Positions 25,470-33,579 of a stretch of 64,000 nucleotides of DNA are shown piece by piece. Numbering within the stretch: position 1 is the first letter of the stretch; each line of letters begins with the position of its first letter. The notes below the pieces were generated by a model. It did not search any database and was not told where the DNA came from. It worked only from the letters and a program-made list of their open reading frames with translations. The DNA comes from Methanomassiliicoccaceae archaeon UBA472 (GTDB lineage Archaea; Thermoplasmatota; Thermoplasmata; Methanomassiliicoccales; UBA472), in NCBI GenBank assembly GCA_002497075.1, contig DAML01000011.1:125698-189697 (forward strand), given 5' to 3'. Both the position numbers and the translations under genes were made by a program.

Positions 25470-26639
25470 GTGGGGGATCTGAACAAATTTGCTTTAACGA
25501 TATTGACCTTGGGCGTGGTGCTGTTGGTGGCGATATCATCGATGTACTTCCTCTTTCAGAGCGATGCCAGCCTGGAGATGGAGAAGGAGAAGGAGTTCAT
25601 CGGATTGGACCCTTATTGGGTGAACTGGCAGAAAGGGTTCCCGGCCAAGGTGGGCGATTCGGTCTATCTGTTCCTGGACGACCAGGACATCGTCGACCAA
25701 AATGTCACCCATAACTACAGCGTGGGTCGTCTCGACCTGAGAGCCGGAAACGTCGAGAACCGCTCCATTAACGGTTTGGAGAACCTCGATGACAACACCG
25801 TGCTATACATGTTCCTGCAAGGAGAGGGCGAGATATACCTGATAGGATACCGGGGAACCTCTAACGAGAGCCCCGTTCTCAACCAGGTGATGATCTTCGA
25901 GCTGGACCTCGAGACCATGGAGCTGGGAGAGGGCTGGGCGATCCCCGAACTGGAGAACGCCACACAGTGCGACCTCCTGATCGATGATGGCGTGCTGTAC
26001 AAAATGCCGGGCTATTCCATCGTATCGGGCGATAACGGGACCGAAGTGGTACCCAGCCCGACCATCGTCACCTGGGACCTCGACAGTCACCAGATGATCG
26101 AGAGCTTGACGGTGCCGGAGTACCTCTGCGATGCGGAGCTGCTGCCCTTCGAAGGAAAGTTCTTCGTTTACTGGACCGGGAATGAGTATCTCTCCGATTC
26201 TTTCGTCTACGACGCTGAAGAACAGGAGGGCGAGCCTCTGATATCGTTGGGGGATCACGACAACTATCGCATGTACGGGAAGGGCGCCATGGTCTGCGGG
26301 AACGCCATAGTCATCCCCTACCTGAGCGAGTACGTCGACCTCCATTGGAAACTTTCCAATTCGACGATGGCCTTGGACGAATCCTTTGAACCTGTCAAAG
26401 GGAAGATGGATCTCTCCGATGTGGGGGAGGCCTACTGGCTCATTAGCTGCGGCGACGGTGACGAGGTGATCACGATGCAGTACTGGCTATCGTCGAACGG
26501 CTTGAACGATTCGGTACTGAACATCGCCAGCTATCGATCGACGTACACTGAAGCAGATTTGCCGTTCCCTACCTGGCTGATAGCTGTCCCGATAGCGGTG
26601 ATCGTGGGAGGCCTGTTGCTGTTCCTTAAAAAGGATTGA
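25470..26639 (+). CDS. Doubly membrane-anchored surface protein of unknown function
   Basis: A 389-residue protein with a membrane helix at about residues 7-29, an acidic extracellular region of about 330 residues, and a second helix near the end (about 366-383) followed by LKKD. The outer part has many beta-strand-like segments with repeated 'YxYxVGRLDL', 'MIFELDLETM', 'TIVTWDLDSH' and 'SFVYDAEE' pieces, which suggests a beta-propeller or WD-like fold. Several N-x-S/T sequons occur. The start is a GTG at 25470 about 30 bases after a TATA-like ACTATTAAG, probably leaderless. No named family is recognised. Confidence 0.8.
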   Translation: MGDLNKFALTILTLGVVLLVAISSMYFLFQSDASLEMEKEKEFIGLDPYWVNWQKGFPAKVGDSVYLFLDDQDIVDQNVTHNYSVGRLDLRAGNVENRSINGLENLDDNTVLYMFLQGEGEIYLIGYRGTSNESPVLNQVMIFELDLETMELGEGWAIPELENATQCDLLIDDGVLYKMPGYSIVSGDNGTEVVPSPTIVTWDLDSHQMIESLTVPEYLCDAELLPFEGKFFVYWTGNEYLSDSFVYDAEEQEGEPLISLGDHDNYRMYGKGAMVCGNAIVIPYLSEYVDLHWKLSNSTMALDESFEPVKGKMDLSDVGEAYWLISCGDGDEVITMQYWLSSNGLNDSVLNIASYRSTYTEADLPFPTWLIAVPIAVIVGGLLLFLKKD

Positions 26640-26655
26640 AAGAGGCTGAGGCGGC

Positions 26656-27846
26656 CTAGGCCACCTTCCTCATGTAAGACTCGATGGAGTCCAGAGCGTT
26701 TCCCAGTATCTCCTCGTTGGGCAGGAACACCATGCGGAAGTGGTCCTTGCCGTAAATGGGACAGAAACCGCTGCCGGGGACCAGTAGCACATGGCACTGG
26801 TGCAGAATGTCCAGCACGAAGTCCTTGTCGGTCTTCCAGTGGTCCGATTCGATCCTGGGGAACATATAGAAAGCGGCGTTCGGCTTCACGCAGCTAAGCC
26901 CCGGGATCTCGTTGACTCGCTTATGAGCGAACTCGCCCCGGGCCTTCAGCTTGCTCCGCATCCCTTCCAGGTGGTCCTTGGGGTGCTTGAGCGCCTCGAT
27001 GACCGCCATCTGACAGGGGGCGTTGGCGCAAAGGCGCAGACGGGCCTGCTTGTGCACCGCCTCCTCTATCTCGTCCAACTGACCGGTGGTGTCGTGGAAT
27101 GCGGCGTATCCAAGCCTCCAGCCGGGAAGCAGGTCCACCTTGGAGAACCCGTTCACCAGGATGGTCGGCACGTCCTTGGCCAATGACGCGGGGGAATGGT
27201 GCTCCCCCTCGAAGGTCATCAGGTCGTATATCTCGTCCGAGATGAGGAAGAGCCCGTATTCCCCGGCAAGGTCGGCGATCTCCTTCAGCCTCTTCTCGCT
27301 GTAGACGGCCCCGGTGGGATTGTTCGGGTTGATGACGGCAATGAACTTGGTGTGCGGGGTGATCTTCTTCCTCAGGTCATCGATGTCCGGCTGCCAGCCC
27401 TCTTCCTCTATGGTGCGGTAGGTGACGGCCTTGCCTCCGAAGAACTTGGGGAACTCCAGGTAGGAGACGTAGCTCGGACCGGGGACCAGCGCCTCGTCGC
27501 CCGGGTCGATGGTGGCGGCACATATCATCTGCAGCGCCTCGGTCACCCCGGAGGTCACTACCATGTCCTTCAGGTCCAGGTCGATCCCGTTCTTCTTCTT
27601 TTCCTTCTCGATGATGGCCCTTCTGAGCTCGGCGTTGCCTTCCGACTCCTCATAGCCGTTGTCGCACTTCTCCACGGCGGCACAGAGGGCGTCCCTTACA
27701 TGTTTCGGCGTTTCGAAGTCGAACTTGTTGGGGTCCCCGATATGCAGCTTGGTGATCTTATGACCCTGCTTCTCCAGCTCTCTTGCAGGAAGCAGCATCT
27801 CCCGGATCGCATAGCTGATACCCATCGTGCGCGCGGTGGCTTTCAT
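26656..27846 (-). CDS. Class I/II aminotransferase (alanine/aspartate type)
   Basis: A 396-residue PLP-dependent aminotransferase of fold type I. PLP-binding segments are VINPNNPTGAVYS, ISDEIYD and the lysine in NGFSKVDLLPGWRLGY; the C-terminal RMVFLPNEE is where the substrate arginine lies. Relatives include alanine and glutamate:pyruvate aminotransferases; the exact substrate cannot be read. Start ATG at 27846. It ends in TAG. It is divergent from the PAPS-reductase-like gene and convergent with the surface protein. Confidence 0.9.
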   Translation of the reverse strand: MKATARTMGISYAIREMLLPARELEKQGHKITKLHIGDPNKFDFETPKHVRDALCAAVEKCDNGYEESEGNAELRRAIIEKEKKKNGIDLDLKDMVVTSGVTEALQMICAATIDPGDEALVPGPSYVSYLEFPKFFGGKAVTYRTIEEEGWQPDIDDLRKKITPHTKFIAVINPNNPTGAVYSEKRLKEIADLAGEYGLFLISDEIYDLMTFEGEHHSPASLAKDVPTILVNGFSKVDLLPGWRLGYAAFHDTTGQLDEIEEAVHKQARLRLCANAPCQMAVIEALKHPKDHLEGMRSKLKARGEFAHKRVNEIPGLSCVKPNAAFYMFPRIESDHWKTDKDFVLDILHQCHVLLVPGSGFCPIYGKDHFRMVFLPNEEILGNALDSIESYMRKVA

Positions 27847-27940
27847 GGTATCAGCCGGGATGATGAAATTACTGCTATATTAGTCTTCGATTCTCCGATG
27901 CTTTGCCGGAACGCTGTGCCAGGATTGACATTTAGACCCC

Positions 27941-27974
27941 GTTCCCGGTGGAACATACCTTTTATAGGGGTTCC
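27941..27974 (+). promoter_or_regulatory. Promoter of the PAPS-reductase-like gene with GTTCC/GGAAC repeats
   Basis: TTTTATA (27960-27966) is 28 bases before the ATG at 27991 and fits a leaderless promoter. Directly upstream, GTTCC-N4-GGAAC (27941-27954) forms a perfect dyad, and a third GTTCC at 27970-27974 lies just after the TATA box, so a regulator bound here would cover the TBP/TFB site. Confidence 0.45.
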
Positions 27975-27990
27975 TGCACTAGCCGAAGGC

Positions 27991-29910
27991 ATGGCCGAGG
28001 TCCGGCTTGGTAAGATGCACCTTCGGTGGTGCGATCAGTGCAACGTACCGGTGCTGGAGGACGTCAAGTGCGCCCGCTGCGGGAACGACACCCGCCATGT
28101 GGAAATGACCCCTCCAGGTGATGCCAGGCCGGCCTTCCAGCACGACATCGACTTTGTGCGAAAGCACGTCGATAGGCAGTTCGGCGAAGGCTCGGGTGAA
28201 GCTCTTCTGCCGGACGGTTCCATTTACCTGTTCAATAAAGTACCTGCCCTGGACCGCATGGACGAGGTCATCGCTGACGGAGAGGTCGTCATCTCCATGC
28301 GTTACGACCTCGGCATAGGATGGAGGGCCTTGCCCAGGGTGAAGGCGGCGGCGAAGATCGTTCGCAAGGCCAGCAAGAACCTGGTGTGGGCCGACCAGGG
28401 GGCGGTCGAGCCGATCCTGGGTAACCAGAGCCTCATGGCGCCCGGCGTCAACAAGATCGTCGGAGAGTTCCAGAAGGGCGAGGAAGTGATCGTCCTGGAC
28501 CCGGAAGGTAACGCCCTTGCCACCGGCGTCGCGCGCATGCCCTCGGAGGAGATGCGAAACGCTGAGCGGGGGGCGGCGGTAAAGGTCCGCTGGGCCGAGA
28601 GGAGCGTTCCTCCGGCGGAAAGGCCGAAGGCGGACTGGAACATCGCCATTGCGGCGAACGCCAGGGTCATGGAGAGGCGCGTCCGGGAGGGCGTGGAGTT
28701 CATACTGAAGCTGGCCGAGGAGCACGCGGACATTCCGCAGGTGGTCTCCTTCTCCGGAGGAAAGGATTCCCTGGCAACGTTGCTGTTGACAAGAGAGGCC
28801 GGGCTGAACCTGCCGGTCTTCTTCATCAACACCGGCCTGGAGTTCCCGGAGACGGTGGATTACGTTCATAGACTGAGGGACGAACTGAAGCTGGACCTGG
28901 TGCTCGGCAAGGCCGAGGAGGACGCCTTCTTCGGAAACCTAGAATACTTCGGGCCGCCGGGAAAGGATTACCGCTGGTGCTGCAAGACCAACAAGCTCGG
29001 TCCGACCGTCAAGGCCATCGTGGAGCACTATCCGAACGGGGTGCTCTCCTTCATCGGACAGAGGCGTTACGAATCCGAGCAGCGCTCGGCGAAACCGCGC
29101 GTATGGCGCAACCCATGGACGCCCGGACAGATCGGGGCCTCGCCCATTCAGGATTGGACATCGTTGCACGTCTGGCTGTACACCTTCAAGAGCGGCGTCA
29201 GCTACAACCCCTGGTACGAGAACGGGCTGGACCGCATCGGTTGCTTCCTCTGCCCGGCCTCCGACATGGGCGATCTGGATGTGGCCAAATCAAGTCCCAC
29301 TTACGAACGTTGGGATGCGTTCCTGAGAGCGTACGCGGAGAAGAAGGGGCTCGGCCCGGAATGGGTGGAGCACGGCCTATGGCGCTGGAAGAGGGTGCCG
29401 CCGTCGGTAATGGAAGAACTGAAGCGCAACATCCCCGGTTTCGAGCTGGTGCGAAAGGAAGTGCCGCGGACCGGCGAGGGCAATCTGCGCCTGAAGATGC
29501 AGGACGGATTCTCGCCCTGCACGCTGGGATTCAGCATCGAAGGCGCTTTCTCGCGCGATCTGGACATGGAACAGGTGAGCAGCGTGCTCAACATGGTCGG
29601 CGAGGTCAGCCTAAGTCCCGGCGAAGAATGGTGCTCGGTCGGCAACGTCACGGTATTCAAAGAGGGCGCCCTGACCGCCAAGGGTGCGGACCAAGAAAAA
29701 ATAAAAAGAGATGTGGAAAAGGTTCGCCGTGCGGTGGTTAAGGCCGAGGAATGCGTCGGGTGCGGAGTGTGTATCGCCAGATGCAAAGAGGGTGCACTTG
29801 TGCTGATGCAGGGGAAGGTTCGCGTTGAGGCGACTCGATGCATCCATTGCGGGGATTGCTTCGAGCCTTGCCCGGCGATCAGCTTCGGCGACGCCGCTTT
29901 TGACTTTTAG
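27991..29910 (+). CDS. PAPS reductase-like protein with zinc ribbon, PUA-like and ferredoxin domains
   Basis: A 639-residue fusion. Residues 11-31 hold a zinc ribbon (CDQC, CARC). A PUA-like RNA-binding domain lies at about 120-200 (LMAPGVNKIVGEFQKGEEVIVLD region). The PP-loop of the PAPS-reductase domain is FSGGKDS near 253, followed by NTGLEFPETVDYV, a CCK segment and GCFLCPAS. The C-terminus carries two 4Fe-4S motifs (CVGCGVCIARC and CIHCGDCFEPC). Such fusions occur in methanogens and are unlikely to be assimilatory sulfate enzymes; thiolation of RNA is an attractive idea because of the PUA domain, but this is inference. Starts with an ATG, leaderless by the TATA spacing. Confidence 0.85.
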   Translation: MAEVRLGKMHLRWCDQCNVPVLEDVKCARCGNDTRHVEMTPPGDARPAFQHDIDFVRKHVDRQFGEGSGEALLPDGSIYLFNKVPALDRMDEVIADGEVVISMRYDLGIGWRALPRVKAAAKIVRKASKNLVWADQGAVEPILGNQSLMAPGVNKIVGEFQKGEEVIVLDPEGNALATGVARMPSEEMRNAERGAAVKVRWAERSVPPAERPKADWNIAIAANARVMERRVREGVEFILKLAEEHADIPQVVSFSGGKDSLATLLLTREAGLNLPVFFINTGLEFPETVDYVHRLRDELKLDLVLGKAEEDAFFGNLEYFGPPGKDYRWCCKTNKLGPTVKAIVEHYPNGVLSFIGQRRYESEQRSAKPRVWRNPWTPGQIGASPIQDWTSLHVWLYTFKSGVSYNPWYENGLDRIGCFLCPASDMGDLDVAKSSPTYERWDAFLRAYAEKKGLGPEWVEHGLWRWKRVPPSVMEELKRNIPGFELVRKEVPRTGEGNLRLKMQDGFSPCTLGFSIEGAFSRDLDMEQVSSVLNMVGEVSLSPGEEWCSVGNVTVFKEGALTAKGADQEKIKRDVEKVRRAVVKAEECVGCGVCIARCKEGALVLMQGKVRVEATRCIHCGDCFEPCPAISFGDAAFDF

Positions 29911-29979
29911 AGGTCACCGGCGACATTCAGTGGACGGTGACCGGGTCGATCGGCGCAGCCCTCGTTGACCCCCTCCGCA

Positions 29980-31209
29980 TCAGCGTACGAAGTCTATGTC
30001 GTCGTCCCGGTTGCGCGGCCTCTGCTGCTGGTACTGCTGTTGTTGGTACTGGGGCTGCTGCTGGTAGCCCTGACTCTGGCTCTGCATTCCGACCGGTGCG
30101 CCGCGGCTGCCCATGATGTACTTGGACTTGGCGCCGGTGATGATGAGCAGGACCTTGACTATGCCTTCCAGCTCGGGGTCGATGGAGCATCCCCATATTA
30201 TGCGAGCGCGGGGGGAGACGCTGTTGGTGACTATCTCGGCTACCCTCTGAGCTTCGCCAACGGTCATGTCCGGACCGCCCACGACGCGGATAAGAGCGCC
30301 CTTGGCCTCCTTCAGCTCGATCTCGCCCAGCATCGGGGACGTCAGCGCCTCGTGCACCGCGGACTTGACGCGGTCGTCCTCGTCGCTGTTGCCCTCGCCT
30401 ATTCCGACGAAGGCCACGCCGCCCTCGTTCATTACGGTCATGATGTCGGCGTAGTCCAGGTTGACCAGGCCGGGCTTGGTGATGATCTCGGTCAGACCCT
30501 TTATGGTCTGCATGAGCACCTCGTCGGCCACTTTGAAGGCTGCGTCGACCGGCAGCTTGGGCACCAGCTCCAGAAGCTTGTCGTTCGGTATGACGATGGT
30601 GGTGTCGCAGATGAGCCTCATCTTGTTCAGACCGTCCAGGGCGTTCTCCATGCGGATGGTACCCTCGGCCTTGAAAGGCATGGTCACGACGCCGATGGTC
30701 AGCGCGCGGACCTGCTCCTTGGCGATCCTGGCCACATAGTGAGCGGATCCGGTACCGGTACCGCCGCCCATTCCGGCGGTGACGAACACGATGTTCGAAC
30801 CGTTCAGGAACTCCCTGATCTCGCCGTCGCTCTCACGGGCGGCCGCCTCTCCCATTTCCGGCTTGGCTCCTGCGCCCAGGCCGCGGGTGGCGCTCCTTCC
30901 GATCAGGATCTTGCGCGGGGCCTTGACGGTCAGCAGGTGCTTGGCGTCGGTGTTGATGGCGCACAGCTGGGCCCCGTTAATGTTGGCTTCCCAGCAGCGG
31001 TTGATGGTGTTGCATCCGCCACCGCCGCAGCCGATGATCTTGATGCAGACATCAAGCTGGGCCGCGATCTTGGCCAGCTCATCGTCGATGTTCGACCTGG
31101 GTGCCGGTTGGGACGGGGCAGGCTCCTGCTTGACAGGCTCGGCCTTGCCGTTGTTCGTGCTCTCGTATCTAGTGTTCGCTAAAGCATTCTTAACCAAAGA
31201 ACTGGTCAT
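29980..31209 (-). CDS. ftsZ: Cell division protein FtsZ
   Basis: A 409-residue tubulin homologue that forms the division ring. The GTP-binding signature GGGTGTGSA is near residue 135, preceded by IIGCGGGGCNTINR, and the T7-loop NLDYADI carries the aspartate for GTP hydrolysis. The first 50 residues form a disordered proline-rich arm, and the end is a glutamine/tyrosine-rich linker (QPQYQQQQYQQQ) leading to RNRDDDIDFVR, a likely tail-binding peptide. The ATG at 31209 has AGAGGG upstream; the longer open frame to 31323 runs into the promoter. TATATATTT near 31248 is the likely TATA box. Confidence 0.96.
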   Translation of the reverse strand: MTSSLVKNALANTRYESTNNGKAEPVKQEPAPSQPAPRSNIDDELAKIAAQLDVCIKIIGCGGGGCNTINRCWEANINGAQLCAINTDAKHLLTVKAPRKILIGRSATRGLGAGAKPEMGEAAARESDGEIREFLNGSNIVFVTAGMGGGTGTGSAHYVARIAKEQVRALTIGVVTMPFKAEGTIRMENALDGLNKMRLICDTTIVIPNDKLLELVPKLPVDAAFKVADEVLMQTIKGLTEIITKPGLVNLDYADIMTVMNEGGVAFVGIGEGNSDEDDRVKSAVHEALTSPMLGEIELKEAKGALIRVVGGPDMTVGEAQRVAEIVTNSVSPRARIIWGCSIDPELEGIVKVLLIITGAKSKYIMGSRGAPVGMQSQSQGYQQQPQYQQQQYQQQRPRNRDDDIDFVR

Positions 31210-31319
31210 AAGTGCATCCCTCTGCTTAGGATAACGAAAAACGCAAATATATATTTTACTGAATTTTAAAGACCTGGACAACGGATGACGGATGTCAGAC
31301 GTGAGAACCGGTGACAGGC

Positions 31320-32462
31320 TCACATGACCGCTGAGGACCAGGAGATGTCGGCGACGGTCGAGACTCCTTCCAGATCCCGGAAGTAGGTCACGTACAGCTC
31401 CTCTACCACCTTGGGAAGCGCATCGTGAAGTAGCTTCAGGCAGGTAAGTCCGGTGGTGTACAGGGCGAAAAGCAGCGAGGGGTCCCTGGCGGAGAGCCTG
31501 TCCTGAGCCTTGTCGCGGAGGTAAGGGAAGACCTCCTCGCTCAGGAAGGACCCGACCATGTCGATAAGCTCCGACCGGCGGGAGGTGACGTTGAGGGTGG
31601 TGCCTTCCGACACCAGCTCCTTCAGCCGGGCGAACATCCAGACGTCCATGCCGCTGAGCTGTTCGAGCGGAACGTGCGGCGCTTCCGTAAGCATCTCGCG
31701 TATGGACATGCCAAGCGACCGCATCTGGTCGACGGTCTCCACCTCCCGCAGCTTCTCGTCGATGAGGTTCCTGGTGTAATCGAACGAGCGCTGCTTGTTC
31801 GCTTTAGAGGCGCTGCGCAGCGATTCCTCGATCCTGCCGCTCACCATTCCCAGCCTGGATAGTTCCGGGGTGATCTTCAGCATGTCCGCCAGATAGTTCT
31901 TCATAGTTTCCACGGCGCGATAGCGGTGCTTGACCATCTCCGCCACCAAGGCAATTTCCTCCAGGGCCTTGTCCCGGTCGCCCTCGAGAAGGGTGACCTT
32001 GACCAGCTCGGAGAGGGTGATTATGTCGTCCACGAAAATGTCCCGGCTGCGCGCCAGGTTCATCAGCAAAAGGGATTGCTCGTAATCGGCCGCGAAGGCA
32101 TCGGTTCCCTCCCCCCAGATGCGGACCAGCATGGCCCTTACGCCCTTCCGCACCTCCTGATCGGGGTGGGAGAGGTTCTCCAGGATCGCCGCCTTGCCTT
32201 CCCTGGTCTGGGAGATCTCGTCGAGAAGCCGGAGAACGGATCTCCGGGCGTTGTCGTTCTTGGCTTCGGTGTAACGGAGAAGAACGGCCACCATTCCCTC
32301 GGGCTCGTCCTTGACCACGCTGAGCACCCGGGACTCCATGCGCTTCCTTTCCATGGATAATGGAGAGGCCAGGGAGTCCAGGAGAATGGGCTCGATGCGA
32401 TCGGCCTCGGTCCTTCCTTTGGCGGATATGGGCAGGATGCTTCGCAGTGAGACCGGGGGCAT
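31320..32462 (-). CDS. Helical-repeat (HEAT-like) protein of unknown function
   Basis: A 380-residue, almost entirely helical soluble protein. Residues 50-130 resemble HEAT repeats (VLRLLDEISQTREGKAAILENLSHPDQEVRK), and the second half has long amphipathic helices. No cysteine-rich or catalytic motif is seen. The start is the ATG at 32462, divergent from the Roadblock gene with only about 100 bases between start codons. It lies just upstream of ftsZ on the same strand, 110 bases away, so a structural or cell-surface role is possible. This is inference from position only. Confidence 0.75.
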   Translation of the reverse strand: MPPVSLRSILPISAKGRTEADRIEPILLDSLASPLSMERKRMESRVLSVVKDEPEGMVAVLLRYTEAKNDNARRSVLRLLDEISQTREGKAAILENLSHPDQEVRKGVRAMLVRIWGEGTDAFAADYEQSLLLMNLARSRDIFVDDIITLSELVKVTLLEGDRDKALEEIALVAEMVKHRYRAVETMKNYLADMLKITPELSRLGMVSGRIEESLRSASKANKQRSFDYTRNLIDEKLREVETVDQMRSLGMSIREMLTEAPHVPLEQLSGMDVWMFARLKELVSEGTTLNVTSRRSELIDMVGSFLSEEVFPYLRDKAQDRLSARDPSLLFALYTTGLTCLKLLHDALPKVVEELYVTYFRDLEGVSTVADISWSSAVM

Positions 32463-32568
32463 GCATCTATTATGACGAAGCTCCGATAAATCCTTTTGTT
32501 CTCGTTCGCACCGCCAGACATCCATTGGGCAAAGGTTTTATTCCCATTTGCCATATTTCTACCGGGAG

Positions 32569-32916
32569 ATGCGTGGGTTGGAAGAGAAGGATTTCGAACT
32601 GACGTTGCAGAAGGTGTCCGCCGTCGAGGGCGTGGTATCTGCCTATGTCTGCTCCCGCGCCGGCAATTATGTCGGGGGCAACACGCCGAAGCTGGCCGAC
32701 CGGAACATGTACTCGGCCATAACCTCGCTGGCGTACGGCACCGCGGAACAGGTGGGCCACGAGATGAACGACGACCTTCTCTACGTGTCCCTGCGCTTCT
32801 CGGAGAAAAATTTGCTGGTGGTGGCCCTTGGCCCGCGCCATCTGCTCGGGATCCTGATAGACGGAAAGGTCGATCAGGACCAGGTGCTCGGCGTGGTCCG
32901 TCCGATCATCGCCTGA
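32569..32916 (+). CDS. Roadblock/LC7 domain protein
   Basis: A 115-residue protein with the Roadblock/LC7 fold: a starting helix (KDFELTLQKVSAVEGVVSAYV), a strand pair with AGNYVGGN, a second helix (RNMYSAITSLAYGTAEQVGHEM) and closing strands (LRFSEKNLLVVAL...HLLGILID). In archaea and bacteria these regulate small Ras-like GTPases such as MglA; none is adjacent here. The ATG at 32569 lies about 30 bases after a TATA-like GGTTTTATT and is probably leaderless. Its stop is directly followed by the stop of the PHP gene on the other strand. Confidence 0.85.
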   Translation: MRGLEEKDFELTLQKVSAVEGVVSAYVCSRAGNYVGGNTPKLADRNMYSAITSLAYGTAEQVGHEMNDDLLYVSLRFSEKNLLVVALGPRHLLGILIDGKVDQDQVLGVVRPIIA

Positions 32917-33579
32917 TCACATCTTCTTGAAGCCGCGGCCGAACCACTCGCCGATGCACTTGACGCCGTACGATATCGAATCCGTCTTCGGCCGGTGCTT
33001 GCCGCCTGTTGTTCCGTCGAAGGATAGGACATCCTTGATGACATCCTCCACGGTGTAGCAGTCCCTCGAGCTAACGAAATAGGCCTTGCCGACCGTGGAA
33101 GGCTCGTGCGAGTCGCTTCCCGCGGTGAAGGGTTTGCACATCCTGACCGCCAGCTTCGCGGCCAGATCGTTGTGTGCATGAGTGGACCGTCCGTTGTGTA
33201 TCTCGATGGCGTCGAAATCGTTGGCCATGGTGACCTCCTCGCCCAGACCGGACCACATGCGGTAGGGGTGGGCGGCGACGGCGATGCCGCCCTGCGACCG
33301 GATCAGATCGATGGTCTCCGCCACCTCGAGCTCGCGGGGGACCTCCTCCTGGACGTTGTAGGCCAGAATGTGGCCCTTGGCCGAGGATATCTCCATGCCC
33401 GGGATGACGAGTATGTCGTCCCGCTCGAGGGAAAGAGCGTAACGGGACCCCTCCAGGGAGTTGTGGTCCATGATCGCCACTCCGGAGAGGCCTTTCTTCA
33501 CGCACGCGTCCAGCACCTCCTCGATCCGGTTCTTGGAATCGCCGGAATGGCTGGAATGCACGTGCATGTCGAACTTCAT
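32917..33579 (-). CDS. PHP-domain phosphoesterase
   Basis: A 220-residue PHP protein. The metal-binding histidines are in MHVHSSHSGD, the next in IMDHNSLEG, then GMEISS, AAHPYR and GSDSHEP. The active site matches the family that includes nucleoside 3',5'-bisphosphate nucleotidases and histidinol phosphatases; the substrate is not known. The ATG overlaps the metG stop as ATGA, so it is translated with metG. Only the last 220 codons of the long open frame are real; the rest is metG in another frame. Confidence 0.9.
   Translation of the reverse strand: MKFDMHVHSSHSGDSKNRIEEVLDACVKKGLSGVAIMDHNSLEGSRYALSLERDDILVIPGMEISSAKGHILAYNVQEEVPRELEVAETIDLIRSQGGIAVAAHPYRMWSGLGEEVTMANDFDAIEIHNGRSTHAHNDLAAKLAVRMCKPFTAGSDSHEPSTVGKAYFVSSRDCYTVEDVIKDVLSFDGTTGGKHRPKTDSISYGVKCIGEWFGRGFKKM

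Noticed and set aside
27196..27990. N-terminal half of the long open frame 27196-29910
   Set aside because: It lies antisense to the aminotransferase gene and is interrupted by the promoter of the PAPS-reductase-like gene; the real start is the ATG at 27991.
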